From NCBI GenBank assembly GCA_003662715.1, contig QMYO01000113.1, positions 1 through 6,032 of the forward strand: 6,032 bases of DNA, written 5' to 3'. Source of the DNA: Candidatus Bathyarchaeota archaeon. GTDB taxonomy: Archaea > Thermoproteota > Bathyarchaeia > Bathyarchaeales > Bathyarchaeaceae. The position numbers and the translations under genes are program-made. The notes below the pieces were generated by a model. The model did no database searches. It was not told the origin of the DNA and worked only from the letters and a program-made list of their open reading frames with translations. Shown here piece after piece: positions 1 to 5,132 of this stretch; the first letter of the stretch is position 1; the number at the start of each line of letters is the position of its first letter.

Positions 1-13
1 GAATTTAAACTGT

Positions 14-31
14 AAAAATGCTTAGGATTTA
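14..31 (-). terminator. Possible T-run terminator after eL41
   Basis: On the minus strand a run of five T (18-14) follows the second of the tandem stop codons by about ten bases. Archaeal transcripts often end at such T-runs without a hairpin. The run is short and the region is AT-rich, so this is a weak call. Confidence 0.2.
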
Positions 32-109
32 TTATTTGTATCTTTTTTGTCTGCGTTTTCTTTTCCGCTTTTCGCGGCGCATCCGCTTCTTTTTCCATTT
101 TTTACGGAT
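32..109 (-). CDS. rpl41e: Ribosomal protein eL41 (25 codons, no standard start codon)
   Basis: This 25-codon frame ends in a tandem TAA TAA. Seventeen of its 25 residues are Lys or Arg. Compared from memory with eukaryotic eL41 (25 residues, beginning MRAKWRKKRMRR), it aligns without gaps: residues 2-12 are RKKWKKKRMRR, with the diagnostic Trp5 and Met10 in place, and residues 14-17 are KRKR; the final residue is Lys in both. About 15 of 25 positions are identical. eL41 is a single basic helix in the large ribosomal subunit at the subunit interface. The oddity is the start: the codon at the Met position is ATC (109-107), an in-frame TAG lies at 118-116, and no ATG, GTG or TTG lies between. 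The first in-frame ATG is codon 10 (82-80), which would lose the conserved N-terminus. GGGGAG (124-119) lies 9 bases before the ATC. Possible explanations are AUC initiation, a sequence error or decay. The identity is well supported; the start is not. Confidence 0.68.
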   Translation of the reverse strand: MRKKWKKKRMRREKRKRKRRQKRYK

Positions 110-309
110 GTTGACCTACTCCCCTATAGTTTGTTTAAGCTTACGCAAAATAGTAGGGCGCAACTTTTAAGGCTTACTCGAACAGTAGCAGAGAGCAGCC
201 TAATCTCCTACTCAGTTTTTCCGATATTACACATGAACTTTCACAATCAAACTGTCAAGAAATATCATGCGCACAATCTTTGCATCCATTAATTAATCTG
301 TCTAGTCTT
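110..309. other. Gene-poor stretch upstream of eL41
   Basis: I found no convincing protein or tRNA here. The plus strand carries an open frame (47-292), but it is low-complexity in composition, resembles nothing I know and covers the eL41 frame in antisense. Short repeats are present: CCTACTC occurs directly at 115-121 and 207-213, with the reverse complement AGTAGG at 151-156. GATATT (222-227) and AATATC (262-267) form a widely spaced inverted pair. The stretch probably holds the eL41 promoter and leader plus the 3' end of the membrane-protein transcript. Confidence 0.4.
133..173 (-). promoter_or_regulatory. Candidate TATA elements for eL41
   Basis: Two TATA-like elements precede eL41 on the minus strand. 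CCTTAAAAG (172-164) would place the start of transcription near 141 and give a leader of about 30 bases containing GGGGAG. GCTTAAAC (141-134) would place it near 111, making the eL41 message almost leaderless at the ATC codon. The spacing rule (about 26 bases from TATA to start) is general archaeal knowledge; the choice between them cannot be made from sequence. Confidence 0.28.
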
Positions 310-507
310 TTACTCTTTGCGGGGTGAGTGCAGAACTCCCACTATCACTAATAGTACTCCTACAACAATCAAGGCGATACCCAAGTTTTGGTATGGATAT
401 GTTCTTTGATATTCAATACCAAAGATAGATTTTGATTCATAGTAGAATGAAGCACCCAACCCTATCACTAGGAGAACAATTCCTAATACCGATAATCCAT
501 TGCGCAT
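310..507 (-). CDS. Small two-helix membrane protein, function unknown
   Basis: This is a 65-residue hydrophobic protein that I do not recognise beyond general resemblance to short archaeal two-helix proteins. Residues 5-22 and 42-60 are long runs of Leu, Ile, Val and Gly and should span the membrane. A polar loop (23-41) rich in Tyr, with Ser, Lys and Glu, lies between them, and the tail SPRKE is short and charged. The two helices look alike (GIVLLVIGLG and GIALIVVGVLL), so the protein reads as a hairpin of two similar halves. The start is ATG at 507; an in-frame TGA upstream excludes a longer form. A purine-rich GGAAGTGGAAGA lies directly before the ATG in place of a spaced GGAGG site. The gene follows ecfT by 93 bases on the same strand but seems to have its own TATA element, so it is probably a separate unit. 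No transport or signalling motif is visible. Confidence 0.72.
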   Translation of the reverse strand: MRNGLSVLGIVLLVIGLGASFYYESKSIFGIEYQRTYPYQNLGIALIVVGVLLVIVGVLHSPRKE

Positions 508-540
508 TCTTCCACTTCCAGAACATATTCTTCCTATTCA

Positions 541-565
541 TCTTTTTATGATTTGCCGCGCAAAT
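541..565 (-). promoter_or_regulatory. TATA element with perfect 15-base inverted repeat
   Basis: On the minus strand TCATAAAAAG (551-542) lies about 35 bases before the small membrane gene's ATG, which predicts a start of transcription near 520 and a leader of about 13 bases. Immediately upstream, in the position of the BRE, is a perfect inverted repeat: ATTTGC (551-556), CGC, GCAAAT (560-565). No T-run follows on the minus strand, so an operator is more likely than a terminator. The assignment is inferred from position and symmetry. Confidence 0.4.
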
Positions 566-584
566 GCAGATGTTTATCGTTAAG

Positions 585-597
585 GCTATTTGATAGC
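585..597 (-). terminator. Small hairpin just after ecfT
   Basis: GCTAT (585-589), TTG and ATAGC (593-597) form a perfect 5-bp stem with a 3-base loop, starting four bases after the ecfT stop codon. No T-run follows it, so it may only protect the 3' end or slow polymerase. It is short enough to arise by chance. Confidence 0.25.
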
Positions 598-600
598 TGG

Positions 601-1407
601 TTAGATATGTAGGAGCATTGTTAACGGTGGAACTGGAAGAAACAGCCGTATATACACAGCGAGGATTAACATAAGAATTGAGATGATGACTAAAAGGTAG
701 TCCGAGTTCTTCAATGTGAGCACATAAAGGTTTGTGCGTTTCTCAGTGGCACCCCAAGCTCGGGATTCCATTGCTTCTGCAAGTTCAAGACTCCTGCGAA
801 TAGCATTAACAATTAGCGGAATGAGGAGGGGAATGTAATTCTTTATTCTCTTTATGAAGTTCCCCCGCTCCAGCTCCAGCCCCCTCGCCTTCTGAGCATC
901 CATGATTGTCTGTGCTTCCTCAGCTAAAACGGGAACAAACCGAACCGCGGTGGTGAAGGCGAAGCAAAACTCGTATGGCACGTGACTTTGCTCTAACGCT
1001 AAGCCCAGATGGTCAGGCGATGTGGTAAGGAAGAAAATGGAGAAGGACTCCACCAACACAAGGAAGCGGAGCACCATGGCGAAGGAATATTCTAAAAGAA
1101 GTGGAAGAGATTCATAGTTACCATATATGTACTGGAAGAAAAAGTTGAACACAAAAATGAAAACCGCTAGAAACACCGCGCCCCTCATAGAGCGAATCCA
1201 TTCTCGTTTAACACCCGCTACCAAAACAAGTGGCACCTGAACAAAAAACAGTATGATGAGCGGTAACAATTCAGGTTTTCTGATTGTTCCTCCAAACATA
1301 ATCGTTATCACAAACAACACGCAGACATAGAAGAACTTAACCCTCGGATCCAACCGATGAATAGGCGATGAAACTCTTCTAAACCTTAAGCCTTCAAAAA
1401 AACTCAC
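601..1407 (-). CDS. ecfT: ECF transporter transmembrane component EcfT (CbiQ family)
   Basis: This 268-residue protein is the membrane coupling subunit that links the two EcfA ATPases to substrate-binding S components in ECF importers for vitamins or metal ions. The N-terminus carries the family signature PIHRLDPRVK (15-24). Hydrophobic segments lie near 25-38, 47-64, 77-93, 103-128 and 236-264. The cytoplasmic coupling region has RFVP (156-159), the first Ala-Arg-Gly motif in QKARG (172-176), and a second one in AMESRAWG (212-219), where Ser-Arg-Ala replaces Ala-Arg-Gly; the key Arg216 is kept. These arginines sit in the coupling helices that dock into the ATPases. Length is normal for the family. 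Translation starts at a GTG that overlaps the ecfA2 TGA (GTGA), with GGAGG (1415-1419) seven bases before it, so the two genes are translationally linked. The transported substrate cannot be read from this subunit. Confidence 0.95.
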   Translation of the reverse strand: MSFFEGLRFRRVSSPIHRLDPRVKFFYVCVLFVITIMFGGTIRKPELLPLIILFFVQVPLVLVAGVKREWIRSMRGAVFLAVFIFVFNFFFQYIYGNYESLPLLLEYSFAMVLRFLVLVESFSIFFLTTSPDHLGLALEQSHVPYEFCFAFTTAVRFVPVLAEEAQTIMDAQKARGLELERGNFIKRIKNYIPLLIPLIVNAIRRSLELAEAMESRAWGATEKRTNLYVLTLKNSDYLLVIISILMLILAVYIRLFLPVPPLTMLLHI

Positions 1408-2225
1408 GGCTTAGCCTCCATGAAATCAAGCAAAGCCTTCTCCGCCTCATGAATGTTAATCACGTCAGTGGGCAACCCCAAACCCACTAATCCACTGAAG
1501 ATTTGAGCGATTTGAGGAAGCACAATAGAAGCTTTAGCGAGAAGATGAGGATTGGTAAGTATCTTTTTGGCGCTACCCTCCGCCAAAATCTTTCCGTCAG
1601 CCATCAACACAATCTTAGGATTACATTCCGCCACAAATTCAACATCATGCGTAACTATAACCACAGTTTTCCTTTGAGCAACCAGCTGAGCAATGAATTG
1701 CTGCAACACATCCTTTTGATTCTGGTCCTGACCAATCGTTGGTTCATCGAGAATAATCGCCTTCGGGTCCCAAGCGAGAACAGACGCCAAAGCAACCCGT
1801 TTTCTCTCCCCGCCACTAAGCATAAAAGGCGAGGTTTTACGATACTTTTTCAAATCTAACAAGTTAAGAGCCCAATCCACCCGCTTCTTGATTACATCTT
1901 CCTCAAAACCGAAATTTTTAAGGGCAAAAGCAATCTCGTCTTCAACCGTTTCAGAAAAGAGTTGATGATCAGGATTCTGAAATACAAACCCAACCTTTCT
2001 GGAAAGAGCAGCCACACTCGCCTCCTTAGTGTTAACTCCATCAACCACAACCTCACCTTTCGTCGGCTTCAACAATCCATTAAAATGCTTCACCAACGTT
2101 GTTTTACCAGCGCCATTCTGACCCATTATGGCAACGAATTCACCGTCCCGAATCGTGAGAGAAACCTCATGTAAGGCTTCAACGCCGTTTGGATAGGTGA
2201 AGGAAACGTTTTTAACCTCAATCAC
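1404..2225 (-). CDS. ecfA2: ECF transporter ATPase subunit (second EcfA)
   Basis: A 273-residue ABC ATPase, one half of the ATPase pair that drives the ECF importer from the cytoplasmic face of the membrane. All catalytic motifs are present: aromatic Tyr11 before Walker A, Walker A GQNGAGKTT (35-43), Q-loop Gln83 followed by NPDHQLF (84-90, with the second Gln typical of EcfA at 88), signature LSGGE (136-140), Walker B AIILDE with catalytic Glu161, D-loop near 166-167 (EPTIGQD) and switch His193. The final 70 residues form the EcfA-type C-terminal region. It should therefore be able to hydrolyse ATP. The start is GTG at 2225, inside the end of ecfA1 (8-base overlap), preceded by a near-perfect AGGAGG (2235-2240) nine bases away. 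Its stop overlaps the ecfT start. It differs clearly in sequence from the first ATPase, consistent with a heterodimer. Confidence 0.95.
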   Translation of the reverse strand: MIEVKNVSFTYPNGVEALHEVSLTIRDGEFVAIMGQNGAGKTTLVKHFNGLLKPTKGEVVVDGVNTKEASVAALSRKVGFVFQNPDHQLFSETVEDEIAFALKNFGFEEDVIKKRVDWALNLLDLKKYRKTSPFMLSGGERKRVALASVLAWDPKAIILDEPTIGQDQNQKDVLQQFIAQLVAQRKTVVIVTHDVEFVAECNPKIVLMADGKILAEGSAKKILTNPHLLAKASIVLPQIAQIFSGLVGLGLPTDVINIHEAEKALLDFMEAKP

Positions 2226-3066
2226 TGCTCAGAACCTCCTTAAGAATCTGAGTTGCCTCCTCCGAGGTGATTGGAACCTTACCCAGATTCACCCCGTTTT
2301 TTTCAAGAATTTGATAAAGCCTCGTTGCTTTAGGGATGCCGATGCCCATCAGCCTAGCCTTCTCCAACCTAAAAATCTCTCGAGGCTTACCATCCAGCAT
2401 CACCCTTCCCTCATCCATAATGATAACGTGATCAGCATATCTAGCAGCTAAGTCCAGCCTATGCTCAACCAGAACAACCGTTATGCCCAAATTCTTATTC
2501 AACTCATTAATCACTTCAAAAATTCTCTGAGCACCCAAAGGGTCAAGGAAGGAAGTAGGCTCATCAAGCACCATCACATCTGGCTGCATTGCAAGCACAC
2601 ATGCAATGGCAACCCGTTGTTGTTGTCCCCCTGAAAGCTCATGCGGTGCTCTTTCACGGAGCTCTTCTATACCAGTTATTTGAAGAGCCCAATCCACTCG
2701 CTTTTTCATCTTCTCCCTAAGCATTCCTAAATTTTCAAGCCCAAAAGCCACGTCCTTCTCCACGGACAATGCGAAAAGCTGGTTTTCTGGATTTTGAAAA
2801 ACAAGTCCAACATGTCGAGCGAGTTCATAAATTGAGTGGTCTCGCACGTTGAGACCCGTAACTAAGACATCGCCCTTAAGTTTTCCACCGTAAAAGTGAG
2901 GAACCAAACCGTTAAAGCATCGGCAAAGAGTCGTCTTTCCACAGCCGCTTGGACCAGTGAGAACCACAAACTCTCCTCTTTCAATGGTTATGGACACGTC
3001 TTCAAGAGCTGGCTTTGTTCCACTAGGATATGTGTAAGTTAAACCTTTTGTTTCGATAACTGGCAA
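2218..3066 (-). CDS. ecfA1: ECF transporter ATPase subunit (first EcfA)
   Basis: A 282-residue ABC ATPase, first gene of the transporter operon and partner of the second EcfA. The motifs run in order: Tyr13 as the A-loop aromatic, Walker A GPSGCGKTT (38-46), Q-loop Gln91 within VFQNPENQLF (89-98), signature LSGGQQQR (144-151), Walker B VMVLDE (164-169) with catalytic Glu169, D-loop SFLDP (172-176) and switch His202 in VEHR. Both ATP sites of the heterodimer should be competent because neither subunit has lost a catalytic residue. The start is unusual: TTG at 3066, with AGGAG (3073-3077) six bases before it and no nearby in-frame ATG, and the sequence right after it (PVIETKGLTYTYPSG) is the expected beginning of the fold. 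Which subunit corresponds to bacterial EcfA1 or EcfA2 is not settled; the names follow gene order. Confidence 0.94.
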   Translation of the reverse strand: MPVIETKGLTYTYPSGTKPALEDVSITIERGEFVVLTGPSGCGKTTLCRCFNGLVPHFYGGKLKGDVLVTGLNVRDHSIYELARHVGLVFQNPENQLFALSVEKDVAFGLENLGMLREKMKKRVDWALQITGIEELRERAPHELSGGQQQRVAIACVLAMQPDVMVLDEPTSFLDPLGAQRIFEVINELNKNLGITVVLVEHRLDLAARYADHVIIMDEGRVMLDGKPREIFRLEKARLMGIGIPKATRLYQILEKNGVNLGKVPITSEEATQILKEVLSSD

Positions 3067-3072
3067 CTTTTA

Positions 3073-3077
3073 CTCCT
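3073..3077 (-). promoter_or_regulatory. Ribosome binding site that fixes the ecfA1 TTG start
   Basis: AGGAG on the minus strand, six bases before TTG. There is no ATG or GTG in reach in this frame, so this site is the main argument for a TTG start. Confidence 0.7.
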
Positions 3078-3103
3078 GCTTCCTATTAGTGCACAGAATT
3101 CAT

Positions 3104-3123
3104 CCATAAAAGAGTAGCTACTC
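3104..3123 (-). promoter_or_regulatory. Promoter of the ECF operon with a 12-bp palindrome
   Basis: On the minus strand TTTTATGG (3111-3104) is a TATA-like element about 40 bases before the TTG start of ecfA1, which predicts transcription from near 3082 and a short leader containing the AGGAG site. Directly upstream, where the BRE should lie, is a perfect palindrome GAGTAGCTACTC (3112-3123) flanked by A/T runs. A dimeric regulator bound there would block TBP/TFB access. The promoter and operator roles are inferred from position; the symmetry is seen directly. Confidence 0.45.
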
Positions 3124-3186
3124 AAAAAAAAGTATGTAACTAATTGACAAAATCTCACTGAACTACTTCTAAAATGAAAAAGTTAC

Positions 3187-3198
3187 TGGTCAAGACCA
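3187..3198. repeat. Inverted repeat TGGTCAAGACCA in the divergent region
   Basis: A 5-bp inverted repeat with a two-base centre (TGGTC AA GACCA), roughly mid-way between the ecf promoter and the zinc-protein gene. It stands out as a G/C-containing block in AT-rich surroundings, and could be an operator serving either side or chance. Confidence 0.3.
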
Positions 3199-3302
3199 AC
3201 CGTTTTTATTGTGAAAATTAACATGTTCATTTATAATTTATACATAACTCAATCACAGAAAAGTTCCAGAACCCATTAAAAGTTCATAAAAAACTTCTAA
3301 AC

Positions 3303-3349
3303 CGAAAGCGCAATTCTTAAAGATTAATCGAAAACACTTTAGTAGTGAT
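3303..3349 (+). promoter_or_regulatory. Candidate promoter and ribosome site of the zinc-protein unit
   Basis: TTCTTAAAGA (3314-3323) is a TATA-like element preceded by the purine-rich CGAAAG (3303-3308). It predicts transcription starting near 3345, with only about nine bases before the ATG at 3354. Within that short leader GTGAT (3345-3349) can pair with the archaeal 16S tail (AUCACCUCC), four bases before the ATG. A second AT-rich element, TTTATAATTTATA (3230-3242), lies too far upstream to serve directly unless the leader is long. Confidence 0.35.
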
Positions 3350-3353
3350 ACGC

Positions 3354-3527
3354 ATGGTTAGAGGATTCTGCTCAGCATGTGGAAGAGAAATCGGCGGGTT
3401 TTTAAAACCCACCGCGTGGGAGTGCACTCGATGCCAAAAAATATTCTGCAAGGACTGTTGCCCAAAAGTTGGTTTAATCTTCAAAAAACCCGCTTGCCCA
3501 GAGTGTGGAATTGAATTGGAGAGGTGA
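3354..3527 (+). CDS. Small zinc-binding protein with four CxxC pairs
   Basis: A 57-residue protein. Counting from the ATG at 3354, cysteines form four pairs: C6/C9 (CSAC), C24/C27 (CTRC), C32/C35 (CKDC, followed by another Cys at 36) and C48/C51 (CPEC). Four CxxC knuckles in so small a protein imply two zinc ions, either as two zinc ribbons or in a RING/FYVE-like cross-braced fold; the middle run CTRCQKIFCKDCC is the more FYVE/RING-like part. No catalytic residues are visible, so a protein- or nucleic acid-binding role is likely. A GTG at 3345 in the same frame would add three residues, but that GTG lies inside the likely ribosome site, so the ATG is preferred. The gene ends seven bases before a FUN14-family gene whose ribosome site overlaps its stop codon, so the two are co-translated. 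Specific function unknown. Confidence 0.82.
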   Translation: MVRGFCSACGREIGGFLKPTAWECTRCQKIFCKDCCPKVGLIFKKPACPECGIELER

Positions 3528-3534
3528 TAAATAA

Positions 3535-3831
3535 ATGAGTGAGGCTGTTATACTTCCCGTTGTGTACCAATTAGGTATAGGAGGCATCGGCGGATTTTTC
3601 GTAGGATACGTGGTTAAGAAGGTCGTTAGAATAGCTATAATTATCGGAGTCTTCGCATTTTCCCTCATATATTTGGCTTACACGGGCGTGATCAATGTAA
3701 ACTTTGATGAGGTTATGAAATTTGCTGGTCTAGCCGATCCATTGGTGGGGCTGCTAACTCCTTTCTTATCTGCTCTACCCTTTTTAGGTAGCTTCGTTGT
3801 TGGGCTCTGGTTTGGATTTAAGAAGGGATAG
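3535..3831 (+). CDS. FUN14-family membrane protein
   Basis: A 98-residue integral membrane protein. It has the features of the FUN14 family: a glycine-rich first segment, LGIGGIGGFFVGYVVKK (13-29), in which a helix rich in small residues ends in a Lys-Lys pair, a second helix (31-51) followed by the YTGVINVNFDEV stretch (49-60), and a third hydrophobic stretch (69-94) ending in GFKKG. In eukaryotes FUN14 proteins act in mitochondrial quality control; the archaeal members are short and without known function, so that role should not be transferred. GGTGA (3523-3527), seven bases before the ATG, overlaps the stop codon of the zinc-protein gene, indicating an operon. A small soluble zinc protein next to a three-segment membrane protein could form a membrane-anchored complex; this is inference. 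The gene converges on the DHH gene with nine bases between stop codons. Confidence 0.85.
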   Translation: MSEAVILPVVYQLGIGGIGGFFVGYVVKKVVRIAIIIGVFAFSLIYLAYTGVINVNFDEVMKFAGLADPLVGLLTPFLSALPFLGSFVVGLWFGFKKG

Positions 3832-3840
3832 ATAAGTTAC

Positions 3841-3857
3841 TCAAGTATTTTTCTTGA
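3841..3857. terminator. Possible bidirectional terminator between convergent genes
   Basis: TCAAG (3841-3845) and CTTGA (3853-3857) form a 5-bp stem around a TATTTTT loop, at the only point where the two transcription directions meet. The T-rich loop would act on the plus strand. The stem lies inside the last codons of the DHH gene, and it is short. Confidence 0.3.
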
Positions 3858-4836
3858 ACTTCTCTCTCAAAATTCTCACACAACGCTTTAGGGCAAGGTC
3901 CACGTCTCCAACTCCATTGGCTCCAGCTGATGTTGAGTGTCCACCGCCCATGCCGTGAAGATAATCGCCGAGGGGCTTAGCTACATCTCGACCCAGATGT
4001 ATGCCTGTTTTTTCGTGGAAGTCGCGAGAGGCTCTAAGGCTAACTTGAAGGTTGTCTCCTCTCTGACCTACAACAATAGCTATGTGGGCTCCTAACCCAA
4101 CCAAGGCTCTGGCTGCTGAGGCTTGATAAGCGCTGACGTGGGATAAAGCGATTAGCCAATCATTCATTTTCTTGAGTTTAACCCGTCTACTTGCCTTAAG
4201 TCGTGCTATGCGTTCTGATAGGTCTATTGGTAAAGAAAGTAGAGGTAAGGTTTCTTCAGCGTCCACTCCAGCGTCTATGAGGTCGGCGATGGTCTTGAAC
4301 GTGGCAGAGCTGGCTAAAATGAAGTGTCTAGTGTCAAATGCTATGCCGAGGAATAGTGCTTTGGCTTCAGTTTTTGTTGGCTTAATTTCTGCTTCTCTAA
4401 AAAGCTGGTATATAATTTCGCATGTGGATGATGCTTTTTCATCGGTTAAGCTTACTGTTGCAAGCTTTTCTGTGTCAGGATGGCTGGCGTGATGGTCAAT
4501 CACAATAATTGGGGAGTTTGATGCTTTAACTTGTTCGCTCCACTCGCCGAGTTGTTGGATGGTGTTGGTGTCTAATAATACAATTAAATCCGCCTTCTCA
4601 ATATGTGGCTGTTCTGCTAGCTTTATGGGCAGCGATTCCAGCAAGAATTTGGAGAGTCTGCTGACTCCTTGAGCCGCTGCTATTGTAACTTTCAGTTTAG
4701 GTCGCAGACGTTTTAGTAGATGGGAGAACGCGAATGCAGCGCACACAGCATCGGGGTCAGCGTTATGGTGACATAAAAGAACAGCTAGTTTTGCGTTGGA
4801 CTTGTCTATGAGCTCTGTTATTTTTTTGATTTGCAT
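3841..4836 (-). CDS. DHH/DHHA1 family phosphoesterase (NrnA-like)
   Basis: A 331-residue two-domain metal-dependent phosphoesterase. The DHH domain shows all metal-binding motifs: HHNADPDAV (23-31; His23, Asp27, Asp29), Asp89 in LLDTN, DHH (114-116) and Asp168 in FDTRHF. The conserved SSTCEI (136-141) lies between them. The C-terminal DHHA1 domain carries GGGHSTSAGA (297-306), the substrate-phosphate binding motif. This layout fits NrnA-type nano-RNA or pAp phosphatases and related cyclic-dinucleotide phosphodiesterases better than RecJ/GAN nucleases, which are longer; the exact substrate cannot be told from motifs. Being linked to tRNA- and ribosome-related genes, degradation of short RNAs is a reasonable guess. 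The ATG start lies inside the end of the DUF3194 gene (19-base overlap) with only a weak GGGA before it, so translation probably depends on the upstream gene. All catalytic residues are present, so an active enzyme is expected. Confidence 0.92.
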   Translation of the reverse strand: MQIKKITELIDKSNAKLAVLLCHHNADPDAVCAAFAFSHLLKRLRPKLKVTIAAAQGVSRLSKFLLESLPIKLAEQPHIEKADLIVLLDTNTIQQLGEWSEQVKASNSPIIVIDHHASHPDTEKLATVSLTDEKASSTCEIIYQLFREAEIKPTKTEAKALFLGIAFDTRHFILASSATFKTIADLIDAGVDAEETLPLLSLPIDLSERIARLKASRRVKLKKMNDWLIALSHVSAYQASAARALVGLGAHIAIVVGQRGDNLQVSLRASRDFHEKTGIHLGRDVAKPLGDYLHGMGGGHSTSAGANGVGDVDLALKRCVRILREKFKKNT

Positions 4837-5132
4837 GAAAATTCCCTTAAACGTTTTTCAATGGATGTGAAGGCTTGTTTCACGGCTTGGTTAGCCAGTT
4901 TTTCCACATCATAATCTTTCATCAGAGAGGACAGTGTAATCTCTACATCGACATTTATGGAGATGGGTTTGGTTCCTTCGGTTTCAATGGTTATGTTGAG
5001 AGCGGAGATTCTGCGGGAGGGAATTTTTGACAACACGTATTCTCTAGCTGTTTTCTCTGCAACTTCGCATAATTCTTCCATCTGCTCGGAGGTAAGTTCT
5101 GGTATGTTTATTATTTCCAAAAGTGTTTCCAC
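4818..5132 (-). CDS. DUF3194 family protein
   Basis: A 104-residue soluble protein that I assign to archaeal family DUF3194 from its sequence pattern (LTSEQMEELCEVAEKTAREY near 13-32, then KIPSRRISALNITIE near 37-51) and from its place directly after prefoldin beta. Predicted layout is a helix (14-33), two amphipathic beta-strands (44-51 and 57-67, alternating Ile/Val: ISINVDVEITL), and a C-terminal helix (72-98). No catalytic motif or membrane segment is visible, and the family has no established function. The start is GTG at 5132, only one sense codon after the pfdB stop and in the same frame; it lies inside a perfect hairpin, so its translation very likely depends on ribosomes finishing pfdB. 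The GGAGG-type signal is absent; only AGGGTGG at the start itself resembles one. The next candidate start, TTG at codon 5, has no better site. Confidence 0.82.
   Translation of the reverse strand: METLLEIINIPELTSEQMEELCEVAEKTAREYVLSKIPSRRISALNITIETEGTKPISINVDVEITLSSLMKDYDVEKLANQAVKQAFTSIEKRLREFSCKSKK

Noticed and set aside
222..267. Possible box C/D guide RNA on the minus strand (ATGATA near 269-264, CTGA near 214-211)
   Set aside because: The C box departs from RUGAUGA, no clear D' or C' pair is present, and CTGA is common by chance.
47..292. 81-residue open frame on the plus strand
   Set aside because: It is antisense to the eL41 frame, has no ribosome site or recognisable fold, and has a Phe/Leu/Ser-rich composition expected from reading AT-rich DNA.
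1503..1859. 118-residue plus-strand frame inside ecfA2
   Set aside because: It is a shadow of a strongly supported ATPase gene on the other strand; the same applies to 1962-2174 and 2197-2451.
3067..3353. Riboswitch or other structured RNA before the ecf operon
   Set aside because: The predicted leader is under 20 bases and no extended stem or known aptamer core is visible in the spacer.
3474..3668. 64-residue minus-strand frame over the zinc/FUN14 junction
   Set aside because: It covers two supported genes in antisense and has no start signal or similarity.
4172..4492. 106-residue plus-strand frame inside the DHH gene
   Set aside because: The DHH frame has all catalytic motifs here; the plus-strand frame is a shadow, as is 4957-5139 over DUF3194.
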